Of a stretch of 64,000 nucleotides of DNA, positions 37,734 through 46,933 are shown piece by piece. Each line of letters opens with the position of its first letter. The first letter of the stretch is position 1. The notes beneath the pieces were generated by a model that worked only from the letters and a program-made list of their open reading frames with translations, was not told where the DNA came from and searched no databases. The stretch comes from Sulfuracidifex metallicus DSM 6482 = JCM 9184 (GTDB lineage: Archaea > Thermoproteota > Thermoprotei_A > Sulfolobales > Sulfolobaceae). The stretch lies in the NCBI GenBank assembly GCA_032834875.1, contig CP135238.1:564011-628010 (forward strand), read 5' to 3'. Position numbers and translations under genes: made by a program.

Positions 37734-37775
37734 GTTTAAATATAACACGGAATAATCTGATAAGAGTGATATAGA

Positions 37776-38090
37776 ATGGAGTACATATACGCTAGTCTCC
37801 TTTTACATTCGGCTAAAAAGGAGATCTCAGAAGATAACCTAAAGGCAGTGCTAAACGCTGCAGGAATACAAGTAGATGACGTAAGAGTAAAAGCAGTAGC
37901 TGCAGCCTTAAAGGAGATAAACATAGAGGAAGTATTGAAGAACGCTTCTGCTATGCAAGTAGCTGCAGTAGCTGCACCAGCACAAGCACCAGCTGCAGCA
38001 GAAGAGAAGAAGGAAGAGAAGAAGGAGGAAGAGAATAAGGGACCAAGCGAAGAGGAAATAGCAGGCGGTCTAGCCTCCCTCTTCGGATAA
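37776..38090 (+). CDS. rpl12: Ribosomal stalk protein P1 (L12)
   Basis: A 104-residue acidic stalk protein. An N-terminal helical dimerisation domain ([20 protein letters not shown], 1-60), an Ala/Pro hinge and the acidic tail ending [14 protein letters not shown] that recruits translation factors. It is 42 bases after P0 and shares an identical 83-bp tail sequence with it. Last gene of the ribosomal operon before alaS. Confidence 0.96.
   Translation: MEYIYASLLLHSAKKEISEDNLKAVLNAAGIQVDDVRVKAVAAALKEINIEEVLKNASAMQVAAVAAPAQAPAAAEEKKEEKKEEENKGPSEEEIAGGLASLFG
37979..38061 (+). repeat. 83-bp direct repeat, copy in P1
   Basis: Second copy of the 83 bases at 37622-37704, in the same reading frame relative to the protein. 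The two copies are 357 bases apart, start to start. Confidence 0.95.
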
Positions 38091-38132
38091 AAGCCAAAAA
38101 TTCTTTAAACATCTTGTTCTTTTCTTTTACTA

Positions 38133-40817
38133 ATGCAAATCAATGAACGTGAATATTCTCTCAATTTTTTCAAAGAAAGAGATTATCTAAGAAGAACTTG
38201 CACTTCATGCAAAACTCCATTTTGGAGTAAAGACAAAACAAGGCAAGTATGCTCTGATATACCATGTACAGATTATTATTTCTTTGATATATCAATTAAG
38301 AGCAAACCCCTATCAGTGAAGGAAGCAAGAGAAAAATTCATCTCATTTTTTAAAAGAAACGGACATACACCAATAAAGCCAAAGCCAGTTCTTGCAAGAT
38401 GGAGAGAGGACCTATATTTAACAATAGCTAGTATAGTTGACTTCCAGCCTCATGTGACGAGTGGACTAGTTCCACCCCCAGCAAATCCTTTAGTAATAAG
38501 TCAGCCGGCCATTAGACTTGAGGATATAGATAACGTTGGTATAACGTTTGGAAGACATTTAACTACGTTTGAAATGGCAGCCCACCATGCATTCAACTAT
38601 CCAGATAAAGAAGTGTATTGGAAAGAAAAGACCGTTGAATTAGCTACAAGGTTCTTCACTGAAGAATTAGGAATACCAGAAGAACAGCTAAACTTTAAGG
38701 AGTCTTGGTGGGAAGGAGGGGGAAACGCAGGACCGTGTTTAGAAGTTACAGTAGGAGGGCTGGAGCTAGCTACGTTAGTATTCATGCAATACAAGAAGGA
38801 AGACAACGGAGAATATTCGCCATTACCGCTTAGGATAGTGGATACAGGATATGGAGTTGAAAGATTAGCTTGGGTTACCCAGAAAACCCCAACCGCGTTT
38901 CACGCCATCTACGGAGAACTGGTCTATAAGTTCTTCAAGAAAGTCGGAGTTGACTACGTAGATGAAACTATGCTTAAACATGCGTCTCGTTTAGCTGGCA
39001 GAATAGACCCAGATAACCCTGAGACTGTAAAAAAACACAGGGAGGCTGTAGCAAAAGAGATTGGAGAAGATGTGAAAATAGTTGACTCTGAATTAACCCG
39101 TGCAGCTAGGGTGTTTCAGTTATTGGATCATTCCAAGACTGTAGCTCTCATGTTAGCAGATGGTTTGGTGCCCTCCAATTCAGGAGAAGGATACCTAGGA
39201 AGGTTAGTTATGAGAAGAGCCATGAGGGTGGCCAAGCTTTTAGGCTCCGATGTAAGACTTTATGAATTAGTACTGGAACAAATTAATTTCTGGGGAGAGG
39301 ATTTTCCACAGTTATCGAAGAACAAGGAGTATATATTAGACGTAGTTGAAAACGAACAAAACAAGTTTGAGGATTTGTATTCTAAGGTACCCTCAATAGC
39401 TTCCTCCCTTTCTAAGAAGGGAGTTTCGACTGAAGATTTAATCCAGGTCTATGATTCCAACGGAATCCCGCCAGACATGCTGTACGAAGAGTTAAAAAAG
39501 AGAGGAATTGAAATCTCCGTTCCAGATAACTTCTACGCACTTGTGGCTAAAAGGCATCAATCAGTATCCATAAAAGGAAAGGAAAAAGCCAAGCTACCTT
39601 TGGATGTAATTAAGCAAGTTAGAAACCTCCCTGCTACAGAGAAACTGTACTATGAAGACCAGTACCAAAGAGAATTCGAGGCAAGGATAGTCAAAAACAT
39701 AAATGGTAAATACATGATACTTGATAGGACGACCTTCTACCCTGAAGGCGGAGGACAGATAGGAGATAGAGGACTCCTTCATCTCCCAGAGGGAGACATC
39801 AGGGTAATTGATACACAGAAGGTCGAAAATGTAATCGTTCATGTTTTGGAAAAGGAAATTAATGTGCCTGAAGGAACCGCAGTAAAGGGTTCGATAGACT
39901 GGGAATCTAGATTCAGAACTATGAGACATCATACGGTAACCCACGTGATCTTGGCTTCCGCAAAGAAATTGTTAGGAGATCATGTATGGCAAGCTGGCGC
40001 TGAAAAGACGCCTGAAAAAGGAAGGCTAGACATCACCCATCATAAAATGCTCACTGAAGAACAAGTCAGGGAAATCGAAAGAATGTCCAATCATGTAATA
40101 AACGACCACAGAGAAGTTAAGGCAATTCATCTTAGCAGGATAGAGGCTGAGACTAAATATGGAGATTCAATATACGAGGGTGGAGTTCCAAATACGTCGA
40201 CAGTGAGGCTACTAGAGATTAAAGGATGGGACGTGGAGGGATGTGGAGGAACACACGTTAGTAATACGTCCGAAATAGGAGGAGTAAAAATATTGAAGGC
40301 TGAAAAGATTCAAGATGGCGTCATAAGGCTTGAATACGTAGCAGGAGATAGAGTATCGGAGTACGCCACTCAGCTTGAAGACTCAATAGGTAAGGTGGCT
40401 AACATGATAGGAGCTAGCCCTGAACAATTAGAGGGAAGAATGTCGCGTCTAATAGAGGAAAAGGCTAAACTTGAAAGAACGTTGCAAGATTACAGGAAAA
40501 TGTACATGAAGGAAATAATGAAGAAAACTGAGCCAGAAAAGGTTGGAAATGACATACTCCTTTACGTGTTCTCTACAATAGATCAAGAAATAAATAAAGA
40601 TCTCATGAAATACTTCACTACAGGCAACAAAAGGATAGCAGTTTCTGTAAGTGGAGATAAAATAGAGATAGCAAGCTCTTCAGACGTAAACCTTCAGAAT
40701 GTCATAGACGCTTTAAGAAAGGCTGGGGGAAAAGGCGGGGGAAAAGGAACGTTCGCTAGCTTCTCCTTTAAAGAGAGCGGAAACGCAATTGACGTCATTA
40801 GAAAATCGCTTAAGTGA
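38133..40817 (+). CDS. alaS: Alanyl-tRNA synthetase, archaeal type
   Basis: An 894-residue class II synthetase. The N-terminal zinc-like extension [18 protein letters not shown] is archaeal, then the catalytic core ([30 protein letters not shown]), the editing domain with [14 protein letters not shown] and [14 protein letters not shown], and a C-Ala region with [14 protein letters not shown]. All catalytic and editing metal ligands appear present. A TTCTTTAAAC element precedes ATG 38133. The end overlaps the DUF434 gene by 29 bases. Confidence 0.96.
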   Translation: MQINEREYSLNFFKERDYLRRTCTSCKTPFWSKDKTRQVCSDIPCTDYYFFDISIKSKPLSVKEAREKFISFFKRNGHTPIKPKPVLARWREDLYLTIASIVDFQPHVTSGLVPPPANPLVISQPAIRLEDIDNVGITFGRHLTTFEMAAHHAFNYPDKEVYWKEKTVELATRFFTEELGIPEEQLNFKESWWEGGGNAGPCLEVTVGGLELATLVFMQYKKEDNGEYSPLPLRIVDTGYGVERLAWVTQKTPTAFHAIYGELVYKFFKKVGVDYVDETMLKHASRLAGRIDPDNPETVKKHREAVAKEIGEDVKIVDSELTRAARVFQLLDHSKTVALMLADGLVPSNSGEGYLGRLVMRRAMRVAKLLGSDVRLYELVLEQINFWGEDFPQLSKNKEYILDVVENEQNKFEDLYSKVPSIASSLSKKGVSTEDLIQVYDSNGIPPDMLYEELKKRGIEISVPDNFYALVAKRHQSVSIKGKEKAKLPLDVIKQVRNLPATEKLYYEDQYQREFEARIVKNINGKYMILDRTTFYPEGGGQIGDRGLLHLPEGDIRVIDTQKVENVIVHVLEKEINVPEGTAVKGSIDWESRFRTMRHHTVTHVILASAKKLLGDHVWQAGAEKTPEKGRLDITHHKMLTEEQVREIERMSNHVINDHREVKAIHLSRIEAETKYGDSIYEGGVPNTSTVRLLEIKGWDVEGCGGTHVSNTSEIGGVKILKAEKIQDGVIRLEYVAGDRVSEYATQLEDSIGKVANMIGASPEQLEGRMSRLIEEKAKLERTLQDYRKMYMKEIMKKTEPEKVGNDILLYVFSTIDQEINKDLMKYFTTGNKRIAVSVSGDKIEIASSSDVNLQNVIDALRKAGGKGGGKGTFASFSFKESGNAIDVIRKSLK

Positions 40818-41400
40818 CGCGGCATACGATTACAAATTCCTGCTGAATCGTGGTTATAGCCGAGATCTAGCACTTCAAGCTGTAACTTCAAGATATCTTC
40901 TCTCGGAAAAAGAGAGATTACTTCTTTACAGATGCATACATAGTGACATTGAAATAGAGACTATAAAGAAAAAAGAATCACAAGATTATAGAGAGATCTT
41001 AATTGATGGATTTAACTTAGCTATCTCAATAATTTCAGCCTCCCTAGGAGAGGCATACATGTGTGATGACGGATACATAAGGGATTTAGGTATGGGCAGA
41101 TTCAAAAAGGAAAAAGAAATGATTGTGGCATCATTAAAACTGATTAATGAAATATGTATTTCAATGGGGAAGCTATGTACATTCGTTTTAGACGCTCAAA
41201 TAAGCAAAAGTGGAGACATGGCGAAAACTGTAAAGTTGTTTGGCGGTAGCACAATATTATCAAAGACCGTTGATTCCTTCTTAATAAATGCAGAATCAGC
41301 GGTAGCCTCTAATGACTTCGTGATCCTAATGAAAGCTAAAAGAATAGTCAATATTCTACAGAATAGAATCAAAGTTAATTCTCCATTCTTTAGTTGCTAA
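40789..41400 (+). CDS. DUF434 / PIN-like domain protein
   Basis: A 203-residue protein. The first 60 residues match DUF434 ([26 protein letters not shown], quoted as [19 protein letters not shown]), and the rest resembles the PIN-like DUF5616 part with [12 protein letters not shown] and the acidic LDAQIS. A nuclease role is suggested by the PIN-like fold but not shown. The start is TTG 40789, inside alaS; no ATG is available. Confidence 0.7.
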   Translation: MTSLENRLSDAAYDYKFLLNRGYSRDLALQAVTSRYLLSEKERLLLYRCIHSDIEIETIKKKESQDYREILIDGFNLAISIISASLGEAYMCDDGYIRDLGMGRFKKEKEMIVASLKLINEICISMGKLCTFVLDAQISKSGDMAKTVKLFGGSTILSKTVDSFLINAESAVASNDFVILMKAKRIVNILQNRIKVNSPFFSC

Positions 41401-41504
41401 AGATATGCACGTAATTTCTCTATGTTTTTATTCCTTTTAACATAAGGAAGGGATATTAGACAAAGAAGTATATGAACCTTAGAACAAGGGTGAGCTTAAG
41501 GTGG

Positions 41505-41600
41505 CGGACCCGGGGGGATTTGAACCCCCGACCACCGACTTGCTCCGCTAGCCACACGGCCTAGGAGGCCGGCGCTCTGTCCTAGCTGAGCTACGGGTCC
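41505..41600 (-). tRNA. tRNA-Arg(CCU) with 21-nt intron
   Basis: Minus-strand tRNA: acceptor GGACCCG/CGGGTCC, D-stem GCTC/GAGC, T arm GGGGG-TTCAAAT-CCCCC. The anticodon CCT lies in loop CTCCTA, with stem CCGGC/GTCGG (one G-U). A 21-base intron lies at 41541-41561, at the canonical 37/38 position. The junctions form a bulge-helix-bulge: central helix CTCC/GGAG, bulges TAG and CAA, cut after the second base of each. The CCA end is encoded at 41502-41504. A TTTTATTT-like element about 35 bases upstream may be its promoter. Confidence 0.95.
41541..41561 (-). other. tRNA-Arg intron
   Basis: Twenty-one bases between A37 and A38 of the tRNA. Reading it as intron restores a perfect class I anticodon stem and five-base variable loop, and removes what otherwise looks like a long variable arm. 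Confidence 0.9.
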
Positions 41601-41769
41601 ATGCTAGGACACTGTAAGATTCTACTTGCTTAACTTTTATTTCTTTCGTCCCAAGCATCTACATATATCATTGTGGATTGAACTCCTAAAGTATTATTTA
41701 TTTAAAAAATTACTTCAATTACATACCAATACAAACTTTTTAAAAAAAAATAGAAAGATAGAATTTACC

Positions 41770-42327
41770 ATGAGTCAAAACAAAGCTAATCCTGGACCTT
41801 TAGGTTTGTCTGGATTTGCCTTAACTACCCTAATTTTAAGTTTTTATAACGCAGGAATATTAAGCGGAAGTGTGTCAAGTGTCTTCGGTTTAGCTATATT
41901 TTACGGTGGTCTAGCGCAGATAGTAGCAGGCATACTTGAGTATAAGGAAGGAAATACGTTCGGTTACATAGCTTTCTTCACATACGGAGCCTTCTGGGAG
42001 TGGTTCTTCTTTACGGCATCAGGACTTGCAGGTGCAGTTCCAGCTAGTGGAATAGGTGCAGTACTAATAGGATTCGGAATATTTACGTTAGTAATGTGGA
42101 TTGGCACATTCAGGGCTAATTTGTCTCTCTTTATGACATTCCTCCTTTTATGGATAACGTTCTTCCTCCTTGGTGCTGGAGCCATTGAAAATTCTATAAC
42201 ACTAACACATGCAGGTGGAATAGTAGGAATATTGACAGCTCTTGTAGCATGGTACACTGGACTGGTTCAAGTAGTCGCATCATCTTTAGGAATTAATCCG
42301 CCCCTAGGAAAGGCACCTCTTAGCTAA
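41770..42327 (+). CDS. Acetate uptake transporter, GPR1/FUN34/SatP family
   Basis: A 185-residue membrane protein with six hydrophobic segments and the N-terminal signature [14 protein letters not shown] of the AceTr family, which moves acetate or succinate with protons. The conserved [18 protein letters not shown] lies in the third to fourth segment. ATG 41770 is chosen because family similarity begins there; the frame is open upstream to 41626 with no family sequence. A TTTTTAAAAAA tract is 25-38 bases upstream. Convergent with the HEPN gene. Confidence 0.92.
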   Translation: MSQNKANPGPLGLSGFALTTLILSFYNAGILSGSVSSVFGLAIFYGGLAQIVAGILEYKEGNTFGYIAFFTYGAFWEWFFFTASGLAGAVPASGIGAVLIGFGIFTLVMWIGTFRANLSLFMTFLLLWITFFLLGAGAIENSITLTHAGGIVGILTALVAWYTGLVQVVASSLGINPPLGKAPLS

Positions 42328-42341
42328 ATTATGAAATTATT

Positions 42342-42734
42342 TTACTCATCTTTACATGGTCCCAGCCTTTCGCATAGGTTCAAGGCATCATCTACCACTT
42401 TTAAGAAGCCTTCAACTAGCTCTTTATCTATAGGATCTACAATATCATACTTAAGATATACCTTCATGAAATTTATTTGCTTAATTTTCTCCCCATTACT
42501 AGATAGAAATTTATCTATGCTGTCCTTGTACTCAGGCTTTCTGCTCATAAAGTTTAACATTGATGATATATCTTTAGTATAAATGTAAGAATCTGTTTTT
42601 TCCTTTACTATGCCCTTAATAAGATAGGGTAGTCCATAAAATATCATTGCCATAGCTTGCTCATAGTATTCATTATCAAACAATATTTTAGCAGACTTAA
42701 GATAGTCAACTCCTTTCTTTATCAAGGGATCCAT
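42342..42734 (-). CDS. HEPN-domain protein
   Basis: A 130-residue all-helical protein starting PLIKKGVDYLKSAKILFDNEYYEQAMAM, typical of HEPN domains, here quoted up to the second helix in the family pattern. The Rx4-6H ribonuclease motif of HEPN toxins is not obvious, and no MNT nucleotidyltransferase gene is adjacent. So it is either a non-toxin HEPN or a solitary relative. Convergent with the acetate transporter; 42 bases upstream of the DsrE-like stop. Confidence 0.6.
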   Translation of the reverse strand: MDPLIKKGVDYLKSAKILFDNEYYEQAMAMIFYGLPYLIKGIVKEKTDSYIYTKDISSMLNFMSRKPEYKDSIDKFLSSNGEKIKQINFMKVYLKYDIVDPIDKELVEGFLKVVDDALNLCERLGPCKDE

Positions 42735-42775
42735 GAAGTTAGATTACTTAAAAAAGTGAACTTAAATTTTAGTGT

Positions 42776-43126
42776 TTAGAAGGTTATTGGAGTATAACCC
42801 TCTGCAACTTTCTTTACAGTCTCAACTCCTCCCATTACTCCCTTTATGCCATCTATGTACAGCATCTGATCAGTGAGACCTAGGTTCTTAACAGAGACAG
42901 TACAATAAGATAGCTCAACCCCTGCTGTCTTTAGTCCTTCTATCTGCTTTGACATTTGCTGGAAATACATAGCGTCCTTCATTAGTATTTCTACTCCACG
43001 TCCGAGGAACATTAAAGAAACGTCTGCACCAGCATTTTTTCTAGCACCTATGGCGAAATTAATTCCCATGTTTACTCTATTCATGTCGTCTTTTCCTGCA
43101 GTTAGGATAACGAAGAGTTTTGTCAT
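42776..43126 (-). CDS. DsrE/DsrF-like protein
   Basis: A 116-residue protein of the DsrE fold: N-terminal LFVILTAGKDDMNRV, GADVSLMFLGRGVEILM, and GVELSYCTVSVKNLGL with the one conserved cysteine. Such proteins carry sulfur between TusA and other carriers. Unlike the DsrE-like protein at 27117-27539 this one keeps the cysteine. No sulfur gene is adjacent, so the pathway stays open. Confidence 0.82.
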   Translation of the reverse strand: MTKLFVILTAGKDDMNRVNMGINFAIGARKNAGADVSLMFLGRGVEILMKDAMYFQQMSKQIEGLKTAGVELSYCTVSVKNLGLTDQMLYIDGIKGVMGGVETVKKVAEGYTPITF

Positions 43127-43200
43127 AGATTAAGAAATTTTTTAACGTTTAAAACGTTTTCTTTGTAGAAAGAGGTTTAACAATAAAAAGGAGAGAAGCC

Positions 43201-43210
43201 TTTTTATATA
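43201..43210 (+). promoter_or_regulatory. TATA box for tRNA-Leu
   Basis: TTTTTATATA ends 27 bases before the tRNA 5' base at 43237, the normal archaeal spacing. Confidence 0.65.
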
Positions 43211-43236
43211 GTAGAAATCTAATTCTTTTTAGGATA

Positions 43237-43330
43237 GCGGGAGTGCCCGAGCGGTTAAGGGGGCGGACTCAAGACCCATTGAGAGATCCGCTGGCGAAGG
43301 CCATCCGGGGTCCGAATCCCCGCTCCCGCA
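43237..43330 (+). tRNA. tRNA-Leu(CAA) with 12-nt intron
   Basis: Acceptor GCGGGAG/CTCCCGC, anticodon CAA at 43270-43272, stem GCGGA/TCCGC, long variable arm TGGCGAAGGCCATCC as in class II tRNA-Leu, T arm GGGG-TCCGAAT-CCCC. A 12-base intron ACCCATTGAGAG is at 43274-43285, position 37/38. Its junctions make a bulge-helix-bulge: helix CTCA/TGAG and two AGA bulges. CCA is not encoded. The gene has its own TATA box. Confidence 0.96.
43274..43285 (+). other. tRNA-Leu intron
   Basis: Twelve bases, ACCCATTGAGAG, between positions 37 and 38. Removal gives a standard tRNA-Leu anticodon arm. Among the shortest introns that still form the bulge-helix-bulge motif. Confidence 0.9.
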
Positions 43331-43352
43331 TCTTAGATTTTAGTTATAATTT

Positions 43353-44735
43353 TCACATTCTCTTAAGAACTAGAGAGGTCAATGTGGATTTAACTCCTTT
43401 TACAGATCTTATATTTTCAATTATTTGATTTAGTTCGACAGTATCATTTGCCTCTACCTTGAGAAGGATGTCATAATCGCCTGAAATTTCCATTACTTCC
43501 TTCACACCTTGGAGCACCGAAAGTCTTCTGGTTACTGCCGTAGTATACACATTAGATTCACATAAAACCCACACCAATGATTCTATCTTCTCTGGGGGTC
43601 TGGGCTTCAAAACTCTTCCCGTTACCTCCTCAGCTATTTCTAACAAATCTACGTCCCTGAAGAACTTGGCACTTTGATTAGCCTTTATTTTGGCTAGAAC
43701 TTGATCTATTTCTTCGTCAGATAAGTTAACTCCAAGCTTCTCAAATCTGTCTCTTAAAGCATGCTTTCCTGTATATTTATCAATCACATAGTCTCTTGAT
43801 CTACCGAAGGTTTCAGGCGGCATGAACTCGTAAGTTCTAGGGTCATTTAGGATTCCTGCTACATGTATTCCTGCCTTATGCATGAAAGCGTAATCTCCAG
43901 TAACTGGATAGTTAGGAGACATTGGTATTCCACTGTATTTCTCTATAATAGTTGAAACTTGTTGTAATTTATCTAATTTAATTACATCAATTCCAAAGTG
44001 ATACTTTATCGCAGCAGCAACTTGTTGCAATGGAGTTATACCTACTCTTTCACCTAAGCCATTAACGGTAGCGTGAATTATTGTGGCACCACCTTCAACT
44101 GCGGCTAGGGAGTTGGCAACTGCTAGACCGACGTCATTATGTGCATGTATATCAAACTCTACATTAGGAACTTGAGACACCAAATTGCTGAAGAGTTCCC
44201 TAGTCTTTGATGGATACAAGATACCTACAGTGTCTGCTATACCTATTCTGTCAGCTCCAGCGTCTCTAGCAGTTCTTGCTACTTGAACTAAATAGTCGAA
44301 GTCAGTCCTTGTAGCATCTTCAGCTGTGAACCTCACCTTAACTCCGTGACCTTTTGCGTAGCTAATTACATCAGCTATTGTGGAAAGAGCTTCCTCCTTT
44401 GTAGCATGATGCTTCGCCTTAAGATGGATCTCGCTCACTCCGTAAAAGATAGCTATTCTATCTACTTCTAGTTCAGCTGCTACTTCAACGTCCCTTTTTA
44501 CTGCCCTACTATGGCCTACTATTTCTGAGCTTATTTCGCCGTTTCTCTTAAGCCTCATAATTCTCTTTATTCCTTCGTAAATATCAGGAGAAACTGCAGG
44601 ATGTCCCGCCTCTATCATTGCTACTCCTAAATCAGACATAGTTCTGGCAATCTCTACTCTTTGATCTACAGTAAACACAACACCTGGTGTCTGCTCTCCC
44701 TCTCTAAGAGTGGAGTCCAATATCCCTACTTTCAT
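43353..44735 (-). CDS. Homocitrate synthase with C-terminal RAM domain
   Basis: A 460-residue enzyme of the isopropylmalate-synthase family. The TIM barrel has LDSTLREGEQTPGV near the N-terminus and metal ligands in FDIHAHNDVG. The last 85 residues (from about 375, SLVWVLCESNVYTTAVTRRL) resemble the RAM/AsnC-type effector domain, as in the Sulfolobus acidocaldarius enzyme of the alpha-aminoadipate lysine pathway, where lysine controls it. A 2-isopropylmalate or citramalate role is the main alternative, but the RAM fusion favours homocitrate. The lysine genes are elsewhere. Confidence 0.88.
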   Translation of the reverse strand: MKVGILDSTLREGEQTPGVVFTVDQRVEIARTMSDLGVAMIEAGHPAVSPDIYEGIKRIMRLKRNGEISSEIVGHSRAVKRDVEVAAELEVDRIAIFYGVSEIHLKAKHHATKEEALSTIADVISYAKGHGVKVRFTAEDATRTDFDYLVQVARTARDAGADRIGIADTVGILYPSKTRELFSNLVSQVPNVEFDIHAHNDVGLAVANSLAAVEGGATIIHATVNGLGERVGITPLQQVAAAIKYHFGIDVIKLDKLQQVSTIIEKYSGIPMSPNYPVTGDYAFMHKAGIHVAGILNDPRTYEFMPPETFGRSRDYVIDKYTGKHALRDRFEKLGVNLSDEEIDQVLAKIKANQSAKFFRDVDLLEIAEEVTGRVLKPRPPEKIESLVWVLCESNVYTTAVTRRLSVLQGVKEVMEISGDYDILLKVEANDTVELNQIIENIRSVKGVKSTLTSLVLKRM

Positions 44736-44798
44736 GACGAGTATCTGTCAACAACGGGGATTTTAAACGATAACGTAAATATTGGTTTAAAAATCGAA

Positions 44799-45077
44799 CT
44801 ATGAAATGGAACTTTTTATCAATTCTACCACATTATCAAAACCAAGTTTTGGGCTAAATTTCTCTAATGTCTTAAGAATAATTTCATAAAGCTCTTTGTT
44901 TGATTTAATTTCTTCCACATTGTTAGCGAACACATATATAGCAGCAGTCTTCAGTTTATCCGTTTTTTTCATTTCTTCTTCTATTAAATCTATTATTCTT
45001 TCTACGTTCTCAACCTTAACTTTGCCCTTATACTTTCTTAGCATCACGAACTCTTCCTCATCGAGAACTGACATCAT
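44799..45077 (-). CDS. Uncharacterised helical protein between pyrH and homocitrate synthase
   Basis: A 92-residue protein rich in Glu and Lys, probably all helix: a first part with EEEFVMLRKYKGKVKVENVE and a C-terminal helix KTLEKFSPKLGFDNVVELI. Its ATG (45077 or 45074) lies one base after the pyrH stop, so it is in the pyrH operon. I recognise no family. The Lys/Glu-rich composition resembles small regulatory proteins, nothing more specific. Confidence 0.6.
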   Translation of the reverse strand: MMSVLDEEEFVMLRKYKGKVKVENVERIIDLIEEEMKKTDKLKTAAIYVFANNVEEIKSNKELYEIILKTLEKFSPKLGFDNVVELIKSSIS

Positions 45078-45078
45078 A

Positions 45079-45795
<717 letters not shown>

Positions 45796-45802
45796 TTAAA
45801 GT

Positions 45803-45982
45803 TTAAACTGGATAGTCGTCTGGTATCTTACGCCTGAAATATCTGCCAGATTCTGGATCCTTGAATAGCCCCATTTTAACTCCCTTTCTTCCTCTTGGAG
45901 CCAGCGTCCATGTCTTCTCAGGTATAAGTTCAGCTTCCTTTCCTGCAGGCGTTCTAACCTTCACTTTCTTACTAGATGTCAT
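45803..45982 (-). CDS. cren7: Chromatin protein Cren7
   Basis: A 59-residue SH3-like DNA-bending protein of Crenarchaeota. The sequence [19 protein letters not shown], then [17 protein letters not shown] and [14 protein letters not shown] matches the family over its full length. It binds the minor groove and compacts DNA without sequence preference. It is just upstream of pyrH, 20 bases away, and may share its transcript. Missing from longer-ORF predictions because of its size. Confidence 0.96.
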   Translation of the reverse strand: MTSSKKVKVRTPAGKEAELIPEKTWTLAPRGRKGVKMGLFKDPESGRYFRRKIPDDYPV

Positions 45983-46086
45983 CTATAAATCACTGATAAT
46001 GATTCTTCAGACGCTTTTATAAACATTTCTATAATTTACGTAAAGCTAGATCCCTTTAGATCTTCAAGGGTAATATTGAAGGACTC

Positions 46087-46890
46087 CTATAGCACGTAGG
46101 GCGAAGAGCCACCATCTATGAGAATTGAGGAGCCGGTGACATATCCCCCGAAATCGGTTGACAGAAAAACCAGCAAGCTTCCTAGATCCTTTTCCTGATC
46201 GCCTATTCTACCAACCGCTATAGGAGAAATAACTTCCCTCTCCCATAAGGACTCATAAGGCTCTCCATTCCTTTCTGCAATTTTCTTCAGGCTTCTCTCA
46301 GCACCAGGAGTACGAAAGCTTCCCATAAGAATTGTATTGACGGTTATTCCGTTCCTTCCTTCTTCTTTCGAAAGAATCTTAGTCAGTTGTATTAAAGGAG
46401 ATCTTGATACGTCTGCTAAAGTGAAATGAGGTTGAGGACTTTTTACTGTCCATGATGAAAGGAAGAAAATTCGACCATAATGATTTTCTCTCATTTTAGG
46501 AATGAACTTTTTTACTAAAAAAATGGGAGCAAATAGAAACATCTCTACAGAATATCTCCAATCGTTCATTTCAGTTTCATTGAAAAAAGAAGGTTCAGTA
46601 GGTGGATTTCCAGAATTAATCACTAATATGTCAATTCCCCCCATCAACTCATAAGCTCCGTCCACGGCTTTAGCAAGTGAGCCCTGATCTGATAGATCCA
46701 TTTCTAAGCCCCATACTGAAGGTGAAATTGACTCCCTTAGTTTCTTAACAACCTCGTTAACCTTATCCTTGTTTCTTGCTGATATTATCACCTTACAGCC
46801 TTCCTTGAGAAAAGCCCTAGCTACACCTTTACCTATACCGCTACTTGACGCCGTTACTAGAACCCTTTTACCTGACAGATCAAGTTTCAT
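46087..46890 (-). CDS. SDR-family oxidoreductase lacking the catalytic Tyr/Lys
   Basis: A 267-residue short-chain dehydrogenase. The coenzyme loop TASSSGIGKGVARAF, NSGNPP and the C-terminal GSSILIDGGSSPYVL are normal. After the serine region (FFLSSWTVKSPQP) the usual YxxxK reads TLADVSRS, so Tyr and Lys are absent. A divergent SDR subgroup with this pattern is known in archaea and bacteria. The reaction is unknown. It is not clearly in an operon: 43 bases separate it from the dehydrogenase start region at 46934. Confidence 0.83.
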   Translation of the reverse strand: MKLDLSGKRVLVTASSSGIGKGVARAFLKEGCKVIISARNKDKVNEVVKKLRESISPSVWGLEMDLSDQGSLAKAVDGAYELMGGIDILVINSGNPPTEPSFFNETEMNDWRYSVEMFLFAPIFLVKKFIPKMRENHYGRIFFLSSWTVKSPQPHFTLADVSRSPLIQLTKILSKEEGRNGITVNTILMGSFRTPGAERSLKKIAERNGEPYESLWEREVISPIAVGRIGDQEKDLGSLLVFLSTDFGGYVTGSSILIDGGSSPYVL

Positions 46891-46933
46891 TGAAATAAAA
46901 TGATATTAGCTAGATAAAAAAGTATGCAAGAAT

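Noticed and set aside
41505-41600. A class II tRNA with long variable arm, or an intron inside the anticodon stem
   Set aside because: Only the canonical 37/38 intron gives a complementary CTCC/GGAG central helix and 3-base bulges; the other options fail the bulge-helix-bulge test.
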